Shown: in pieces, positions 56,099 to 64,000 of the stretch
Layout: each line of letters begins with the position of its first letter
Position numbering within the stretch: position 1 is the first letter of the stretch
Assembly (NCBI GenBank): GCA_036346205.1
Contig: JARFJB010000896.1
Span: forward strand, 2,438,001-2,502,000
Direction: 5' to 3'
Length of the DNA stretch: 64,000 bases
DNA from: Vesta saturnalis
Taxonomy: Eukaryota; Arthropoda; Insecta; Coleoptera; Lampyridae
Notes under the pieces: generated by a model
The model's database searches: none
The model's input: only the letters and a program-made list of their open reading frames with translations
What the model was told of the DNA's origin: nothing
Position numbers and translations under genes: made by a program

Positions 56099-56100
56099 TT
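55800..56100. repeat. Short spacer ending in a (TA)n microsatellite (56056-56096)
   Basis: No gene is visible in the first 250 bp. The end is a TA run of about 40 bp. Confidence 0.8.
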
Positions 56101-56109
56101 TTTCGTGGT

Positions 56110-56600
56110 AGCGCAGTAGTTTATTGCGCATGATGCGCCATAACTTATTGCTCAGGTGTATTGAGCTTAAGCTGTTCCCATATTATCGGAGTCCATATGG
56201 GTTTATTTCCACACCAGCTTGGCTTATTGGATTTTTTGTTAGTGCGATGTATGTGGCTTTTTCGAGTTTCCGCCGATTTGTATTTTCGTCCTTCGCCACG
56301 TTATCCCCTTGGGATATTCGGCGATTCCTAATTTCTCTGTTTCGTCCTTGCGGACATTTTTCTTATGTTCCTGTGTTCTCACTTTGTGTGGTCTACTGCT
56401 CTCTCCTATTCTCCTATCTATGCTCTGCTGCATTCGCATAGTAGGGTGTATACAAAATTCTTGAAAACCTGATCATCATTGTGTGGTTTGGATTTGGTTA
56501 GTATTCCCTTGAGCGTTCTGGTCGATTTGAAGGCATTACCTAGCTCGTATTTGCTGCATATACTTAGTATTTTGTCTGAGGTACCTTATATATATATGGT
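56110..56600 (-). pseudogene. GIY-YIG retroelement tail (Penelope-like), fragment
   Basis: The minus strand reads GTSDKILSICSKYELGNAFK near 56585, TLKGILTKSKPHNDDQVFKN near 56520 and VYTLLCECSR near 56458. From 56439 it continues MRMQQSIDRRIGESSRPHKV, HKKNVRKDETEKLGIAEYPK and ITWRRTKIQI. The pattern G-TSDKI...YT--CEC...R-IDRRI-EH...EKSgIAEH is that of RT C-termini joined to a GIY-YIG domain in Penelope-like elements. The YIG core itself has been lost at the 56440-56458 junction. No RT palm motif is present. It is a different subfamily from 11240-12455. Confidence 0.55.
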
Positions 56601-57200
56601 ATTATCGCTATATATTAGGTTCCTCTTTTCCTAAATCTTTATGCGTAGCACGACGTAAATGTACTGAAAATTCTTGCGTAATTATACAAAAAACAAAGAA
56701 CATAAACTAAAGTAAATAAAATGACAAATCATACCTTCATCCGTTGAGATCTTTGAAGTTATTGCTTCAAGTTGAACTTGAACTTTTACAAAAAAAGTAA
56801 TTAATGTGGAAATATAAAAATAATAGCTTTTACTCATTACTACACACATTTCGGATATGCCTCATAAGGTTTCTTTTTGCAGTAAACGATTTACCACATC
56901 TAGAACACGAAAACATCCTGTCCGTCCATATAACGCGATACAAACTTCTAACACTGTAACGAAACTATTTATGAAAGTTGTTGTGTAGAAGGGGGGAGAA
57001 TATTAAATGAGTTACTTTTCCTCTTAAGAATTAACAGTTCTAAAAGCCTCTGTAGTTTTTCTTCAACTTTTACTAATTCAAGTTTTGAAGCCTATAATTC
57101 CGTGTAATTTCTTGTACCGCTTTTAAAAGAAATTAATCGCCGTCAAATACTGTCAACTTTTCTTCACCAACACCCAGATGTGATAAATGAATATCGAGCA

Positions 57201-57450
57201 CTTCTAAATTCTCACCAACATCAAATAAAACGTTTTCACAGGCATTATATACATTTTCAGGAACAAGCACATCATCTATTAAAATGTTTTCATTAATAGA
57301 TTCACTTAGTAGCACACTATGGAACACATCTAAATTTTCACCAACATCAATAACACGTGTTCCGATATATTCACATTTTCACAATCATTATATATATTCA
57401 CATCATCTATAAAAATGTTTTCATTAATAGATTCACTTCATAGTACATTA
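57201..57450. repeat. Two-copy tandem duplication, unit ~125 bp
   Basis: Both units share CTAAATT.TCACCAACATCAA, TTATATA.ATTCAC-like text, CACATCATCTAT.AAAATGTT and TTCATTAATAGATTCACTT. One unit is open on the minus strand (SINENILIDDVLVPENVYNA), so the source may have been an acidic repeat-containing coding sequence. I do not recognise it. Confidence 0.65.
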
Positions 57451-57814
57451 TTATTTACTCATTTATTACTTACGCGTGCAGAAGCAACTACTATATCTTG
57501 TATAATATTCTTACGATCTTGTGTTAAACTATTCAATACACTCGGGTACCAACACCTCTTTGCATCTTGTCAGTTTTCATACCGGTTAGTGTTTCATTGG
57601 TTGACCAGTTAATGGTGAGCGGGCATTGGTTGATCAGTTCACCGTTTAACCACGCTTACTCTAGTTGAAGTATAAATACAGAAAAATTTTTCAAAAATTC
57701 TACAGAAGTATCTTAACATTTTTTTAAAGAAATATATTTTACAATTTTTTAGAATGGCATGCTATAGTAAATAAGTTTTTTTATTTGTTAGGGTACTAAT
57801 TGAATTTTTTTTAG

Positions 57815-58063
57815 AGAAACCGAAGTTCGCCACCTACCCTTGTCGAAGATCTGAATAGAGAGGAAGCCGGAATTAAGTCGATGTGTAATAATCATGGGGG
57901 ATGCTTATCCAGTACAAACCATTCTAGTGCCACCCACCGGGCCGATTACAATAAATTCCCAACTAATGTTAGGGATAAAAGAAGATGGCCGATGAGTGGG
58001 AATTTTTCTGCAAATACTTATTTAAATAAATACTTTTTTATTTATTTTTTTTTATTTTTATGA
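57815..58063 (+). other. Possible exon of unknown function
   Basis: A TTTTTTTTAG acceptor-like site (to 57814) opens into a frame that starts RNRSSPPTLVEDLNREEAGI and contains KSMCNNHGGCLSS and DYNKFPTNVRDKRRWP before AT-rich sequence and a stop. The first 60 codons have balanced base use unlike the flanks. I do not recognise the protein. It might be a host exon, a processed fragment or part of another element. Confidence 0.2.
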
Positions 58064-58069
58064 AATCTT

Positions 58070-60475
58070 ATTACCTTTATCTAATTTGTGATATAATCTT
58101 ATAAAACAAAAGTATATGTTACATGCACAAAGGTATGGTCGTAGCAAAAGTAAAAAGTGTGCCGTAACAGCTAGTAGGAGTAAGCTCGGAAACTCAATCG
58201 GTCGGTTAGGCACTTGTATGCATGGGCGTGTGGCTGGCGTAGATACACAGACAATTTAAAAGGGCGCCACTTGACTTAGTTTTATATCATCCTTGAAACA
58301 AGAAAAGGGCTACGACCCAGTAAGATACGCTATAGTTAAAAATGAAATTGGACACCGTCCAAGAAGGAAGTAGCTTCAGTTAGGATTTCACTCCTAAACC
58401 GCAGTAGTGAAGAAAACAATTATTGGTAAATTAACACAACTCGGTTTGATCTTTGTGGATACAATTGGTCATAATAATAATAAACCCCAAACCTTAAATA
58501 TTCTGCAAATGATTAACATACACTCGCCGAAGGCATTCTAGTCTAAATCTCCAAACGTATTAGGTACAGTAAATAAGTACTCAAACAACGGGTATCGTAA
58601 ATCGAGATTTACACTATTTAGCAAAGCAACCCGAGAATGTTTATAGGTCCACCGAAATTGGACTAAATAAAAATTGAATAGTACCCCACTTACCTTTTTC
58701 TACTATCTCTTATAAATGAAAAAAAAATTTAATTGAATCAAAATATATTACAATGAAGCGACACTTTTTATGCACTGTGCAACATCCAGCGTTGACCATA
58801 GAAATAAAATACACAACACAAAATAAACCCAAAATATAGTAATGAAACCGTAGTTGGCAAGAGCTCTACTGGCCTCTTGGTTTTAACTTATCATTGCATA
58901 AAAAGAATTAAATCTGAAAGTAATTAATAAGCAAGACAGAACAGTGAAATAAAAGTTTTCGAGCAACGCACATAAAAAATGATAGTCTGCTACTACTGAC
59001 CACAAAACTATAAGCATAAATTAGAAGTCTACTTGAATGTTATAAACTCTAAAACTTAACGCAACAAAAAAGAAGAGAAAGAAAAATTCCAGCTGAATGC
59101 TAAAATATTCACGTCGTGAATTATTAATAGCTCCCTTATTTATGATAACGTTTGTTAGAACGTATAATTAAAGTTTAAATACATAGCTAAGCACAAATCC
59201 TGAATTCAACAGTAAAATTTTTCATCAATATTTACTCATTATTTGAATCACACAGTATAAAGCATTTTACCTTACAATCACATCAGTGTTTGGTTATAAT
59301 GTGGATCTCCCCATAGAAATTGCTTATTTAAATACAGAAGCAACAAACTTCAAGGTGAACACAGTGTCACAGTGTCGTAGATAAATGTATGTAATTTGTT
59401 TAATAACAAACCAGTTCCAAAGTAATTCGAAGTTGCACTTAAAACAAATTAAACATTTAAAAGATTCACCGATCAGTTGCTGGTAAATAGCAGTGTTCGT
59501 GTGTCTTACGTGATTTACGCTTAATGTTCTTTTAGAGAAAACGTGGCGAGATTAACGTAACCCCTAGAGTTATCTTCCAGCAGGCTGTCGCAGAACCTGT
59601 TCAATATTCAGTAATCACGAAGCACTGTTAACCATAGGTTCCTAACCCCAGGTGTGAAGTAGTAGTTCATGTACAGGTGAAACGATCCGTTACAGCATTG
59701 AACTGAAGAAGCGAAGAAAGGACCAAAACCACAATCCAAGAAAGAACCTAGAGAAACCCTTTTGTTTGGATACCAGTTGCTTACCAAATCGTTAAAGCGT
59801 ATTTTAAATTATGTTAAATTGTAAAACATGTATTTTATTTATATAAATGTTCAAAGTGATCAGTGTAAAAGAAACAAAGCGGTTTAACTCATCTCTTGAT
59901 CTGACGAAAATGGTTGTTAAGAATAATGTACTCTTTTATTATTAACGACAAATAAGACGTTGAAATAAAAAATCTTCACATATTGGTCTTATAATAATAT
60001 GAATAAAATTATTTAAATAAACAATAAATATATTAGTTTTTAAAAAGGGGGATTTTATTATTTCGATTACAATTCTTTAATGATAAAAACATCTTACACT
60101 TTTTATTTAAGAATAATATAAATGCAAAAAAATTAAAAGTGTCACAATGAATTTCAAACACCTGCGGACATTTCTTTAAATCTCTTGAATGATAGAACAA
60201 ATATTTTTTTAATACATCGTAAGTTAGTAATCTATTTAATGGTAATATACTATGCAAAGAATTAAAGGTAATAATATCCATAAATTTGAAACACCTTTTA
60301 TAACTACATACTTGTTTTGATTATATCCCAAATAAGTATTTTTATTCAATTCGCTTCTATACTTTACGAGAGACGGTTGTCTTTAAACTACAAATAATAG
60401 TTCCTACCTTTGCGTTATTTTTTAGATTTAATGTTGAAAGAAGTGCATATAATTGAATATAAATCATCCTATACT
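58070..60475. other. No recognisable features
   Basis: AT-rich intergenic DNA. Short open frames lack motifs. No repeat partner was noticed elsewhere in the window. Confidence 0.45.
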
Positions 60476-60478
60476 ATT

Positions 60479-60720
60479 TTCAGAATAATGAAAACGTAGG
60501 GAGCTCCTGTCGGATCGTAACCTATTTGCAGAATGATTAAAACGGTGGTACTAGCTATATCCTATCTACATTGCAGAATAATTTAGAGTTCGTTGTTGGA
60601 GGTCCTTCCGGAATCTTAGTTCACAGAGAGTTGCTAACCGCTCCTGTCTAAATTTCAGAATAATTAAGAACCAGTAACCGCGCCTATCTAATATCAATAA
60701 ACCCATTTAGAGTTCATTGA
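60479..60720. repeat. Degenerate short repeats around CAGAATAAT
   Basis: TTTCAGAATAATGAAAACG, TTGCAGAATGATTAAAACGG, TTGCAGAATAATTTAGAG and TTTCAGAATAATTAAGAACC occur at irregular 45-85 bp spacing. Each is followed by a C/T-rich tail (CTCCTGTC, CGCCTATCTA). It looks like an old minisatellite. Confidence 0.4.
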
Positions 60721-60729
60721 CAGAGGATC

Positions 60730-63700
60730 CCTCCGCGAAAGCAACCTACTATTGTTAATAATATTTTCGAAAAAATAAGTTTGCAGTGGTGTTATTTGTG
60801 ATTTTCCCGAAAAATTTATTTCTACAGGTTCCTGTTATTCTATAATCAATTAAAATAATAAGAAGTGAAATTCTGTAATTAGGTACGAAACCTAAATTAG
60901 ATTATAGTTGTCACATCTAAGACACCTTGTACATTTTTGTTTCAAATTACCTTATTGTTTGGTTGATTAAAAAGATGCATCTTTAATACCAAACAAGTAA
61001 AATATATTTAAAGAATGTTGTTTAATGGTATGCTAATTACCTTACGATTTAACGTATTAGCTCACATAATACACGAAACCATGAAAAATCCCATAAGTGT
61101 TTTTGAATTACAATGCATTAACAAGTAATACAAGTGTTTCTAAAGAGTTATACATTCAAAAATAGGCGCATAATGCTTTTAAGATGAAATGAGGCAGGAG
61201 AGAGTTCAGCGCGGCAATTACGCATGATCTGTAATATCCATGAGTTACCAAAACCTAAACAGTTAAATTAACCAATTACATTTAAAATTACATCTTCTTT
61301 TCTAAGCATTAATCTGTGATAGAATAAGGTCTTTTGGAATGAGTATGATGAACCACACGAATAAATAGTAAAAGTCTGAAATGTGTTTCGTGGAATCGAA
61401 GCTAGTTCTGGTAGCCTCAAGTCCGTTTGGAGAGATAATTATCGAAATTTCCCAACATTATGATCCTAAATCATAATATTATTCCAAACATGTAGGGTCC
61501 TTGTGACAGTTTCAACACCAACACTTGAAATATGTCACTTTTAATTCTCGTAAACCTCCTTGTTAGGGAGGGTGTATTACAGCGTGTAATCCCTATACAT
61601 GATATAAACGAGGATGGTGATAGTGGATATGTGCTAGCTCTCCCATTACATAGTGCATTGTATAATATTGATTTCTTATGATTCTAATGAAATCGCAAAT
61701 TTAAATTAATATAAGTAGTTATTAATAAATATGGTTTTTGAGTGGATGTCTATAAAATAAATTGCAACTACGATTATAGCCGTGCCCATTTTAGTAGATC
61801 AATGAACGTCATGTGTATAAACCATTGCATCACCTACACGACCAGCACTTGAAATAAGTGCACCTTGGAGAGCTGATTTTTGAAGCTCCAGCATCTAAAG
61901 CGCTTTTAACAGATTCTAGCCCCAGCACTTAAAATGAGGTCATTTTGAACTAGGGCCTTGCAGTTGTGATGTTTAGGTAGAGAACCTGTTAGTAATGGTT
62001 TATCGTATTGTAATTACAATGATTCTACAAACGGTGCATTATTAAACAACATATACACTATTTCTTATAAGAAGGGACTTGTGTAACTGTTGAACCCAAA
62101 ACGCGTTGTATTTCAGACACAATTTGAGACAACTTGTAACGAAATAATTTATGTTTTGGATACTTAAGTTACTTTGGTACTTTTCTATAAATTTCTGTAC
62201 AAGTTGTACATATTTACTCAAACCTTCTTTCTAAAAATGCTTACGTTGTTTCTGTTCATAACTTGAACCACATATTTCAAGTAATTTTACTATCAGTCTA
62301 ATATAAATTTTCGTACCTTTGGTTATTCAAATGCTATAAATTCACATATAAAATATAGGTAATTGAGGGAATTATATTACAAGCTTTTAGAAGTCCTCTT
62401 TAGATGGCGTTAGTGGAGAAATCACAATTTAGAATTTCTGGTTTTATTTAGATAAAAGGGTGATAACAATGTATTGTGTTTAATACAACTTTAACATAAA
62501 ATTACGTCTTCTTTCTTTCCTGTGGCGTCCATTTTGCCAAGCTGAAAATTTTGATGTCTTCTTGAAAATTGCTTGATAGTATTATACGATATAACTAATC
62601 GGATATATCTTCAAGAAGCATAATTTGCAATAAAACAATTGGTGCTTTTCTAATCATTATTTACAAGTTTTGTTGCTCGCTTACATGCGGTTTTAAAAAA
62701 TTTTCTTCGGCAAGATCGACGTTTGAAGACGTTTTAATCAAGACATGAATTATTGATGCTTCCATAAAAGGAAATCACTTCGATAGACTTTCATTTGGCC
62801 CGTTACATCTAAGGCCTTGCACGAATTACCTTCTTCTTTTGGCTTCAACGAAGTACCTTCTACTTTTGGATTCTACGATTTAACTTCAACTATTATCTCC
62901 ATATTATCTACATACAAGTACTATTCTGGTTTACCTTCTGAGTCGTAACTAAAATCAAACAGGATCATGACAACTTCTGCCTATGTTCGTGATCCGAGAG
63001 CATCGACTGAACGTAATGACTATCTGCTTATAGAAAGGTTAGATCGTTCCTTTTTCTTTTGTTTTCTCTATGGTTACATGAACTTTAATTGAATAATGAT
63101 AAAGTACACCTGCTAAAAATAACGTAATCAATTAATCAGTTAAAATAATACCTGTTATCACTATATCCTTGTTGCTGTATCAATAAGTAATCCTTCACTT
63201 CATAATCACGTAACCTTCCTTATCTGTTCTTTTACCATTACTTTCCTTCCCTCATTTTGTTTGTAATTATAATAATAACATTTATTGTATCTGTTTGGCT
63301 GCCATTTTTGGTGTTCTGTGCGACATCACTGTAATGGGGATGCACAAGTAATTACAGTAGCCATACGAACCGTTAGATAAACATATGTTTCATTACATTT
63401 GGTGTAGACATTAATTTTTTTTCTTCTTGAAATGTATCAATTATTAAATTTTCACATATATTTGGTTCATTATTGTTTAAGAAAAAATGCTTGCTGAGCT
63501 ATAAAAGTTTCGTGTGGCTCACTATAAAATTTTATTTCGGTATTATCCGTTTTGTGTAAACCATCGCAAGTTGTTTTGTTATTATTTAGTAATAAGTTAC
63601 GCTTTGTATATGCGTCGATATATTTTCTTTTAGGAATACAACGGAAGGCCTTCCCTTGAAAAGTTTGTTTTTGTTAAAATAGAGAAAAACTATTCTGGCT

Positions 63701-64000
63701 TGCGAACGGTATTTAATTACTATTTCTTTTTTTGTACATTTGGGGTATCTAAATATATTGTTTTGTTGTGGATTAATTAGATCCACACCTTCAACTATTT
63801 AGTCTAAATTTTTAAAAATAAAATATACATTTGTTTCTTTCACTACAGCAGTGTTATTATTTCTATTTCCTCTTGTACTTGCCTTTTCCTACAATCTCCT
63901 TGTTCATTCCATCCTGCACCACTGTCCAAGAGTCGGGACAGCGGTGAACCTTAGCTCTATCTTTAACATCCTTTCTTCTCTCACTCCGCCCGAACCGACA
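60730..64000. other. No recognisable genes
   Basis: AT-rich. A motif CCAGCACTTGAAATAAGTGCA occurs in three variants near 61519, 61842 and 61920. Otherwise I see no repeat or coding signal. The open frame at 63586-63786 (minus) has no motif. Confidence 0.4.

Noticed and set aside
56124..56441. 105-codon hydrophobic frame suggesting a membrane protein
   Set aside because: Antisense of the GIY-YIG retroelement fragment; the hydrophobic look comes from reading T-rich antisense sequence.

Overview
This is eukaryotic, AT-rich DNA, most likely from an arthropod and probably an insect. The element families point there: several piggyBac lineages, mariner-type transposases with an arthropod-type N-terminal helix-turn-helix, Penelope-like retroelements with a GIY-YIG domain, CR1/jockey-like and RTE-like LINEs, hAT elements, a Crypton-like tyrosine recombinase and Polinton/Maverick remnants. 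There are also GT-AG introns and TA and TG microsatellites. I found no convincing single-copy host gene. Almost every recognisable coding stretch is a decayed transposon, with stops, frameshifts, deletions or nested insertions.

Layout. 1.2-5.3 kb holds a 4.1 kb element with inverted arms of about 1 kb. Its ends start AGTAGAAG, and it contains a 140-bp minisatellite and an unrecognised decayed minus-strand gene. 8.7-12.5 kb holds a tRNA-like sequence, a Crypton-like recombinase exon, a badly decayed piggyBac and a Penelope-like element. 15.0-15.6 kb is a Tc1-like transposase remnant. 16.5-24.4 kb has two related elements with Polinton-like ends and an adenain-type protease fragment, plus one copy of a piggyBac family. 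A second copy of that family lies at 24.4-27.2 kb and is split by a LINE. 27.5-38 kb has a mariner remnant, an RTE fragment, a SINE-like tRNA head, a TTAA-flanked piggyBac and a jockey-like LINE. 39.5-44.5 kb is a hAT element broken by a fold-back element and by a second hAT. 45.7-48.1 kb is a TTAA-bounded piggyBac with one intron. 48.9-52.2 kb has two mariner-type elements. 52.2-55.8 kb carries Polinton-type DNA polymerase B fragments in inverted orientation. 56.1-56.6 kb is a second GIY-YIG retroelement tail. 58-64 kb is mostly featureless AT-rich DNA.

How the parts relate. The most interesting thread is a Polinton/Maverick-like lineage spread over the window. It comprises long inverted repeats with AGTA termini and probable 6-bp target duplications, a conserved outward-facing CACGTG + TATA module near the termini, a protease fragment upstream of one such end, and polymerase B fragments flanked by a 17-bp AGTA-containing motif. 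My reading is that these are internally deleted and rearranged descendants of large self-synthesising elements. The link between the polymerase locus and the long-arm elements is inference. Nothing here looks able to move today. The 45.7-48.1 kb piggyBac is the best preserved DNA transposon.
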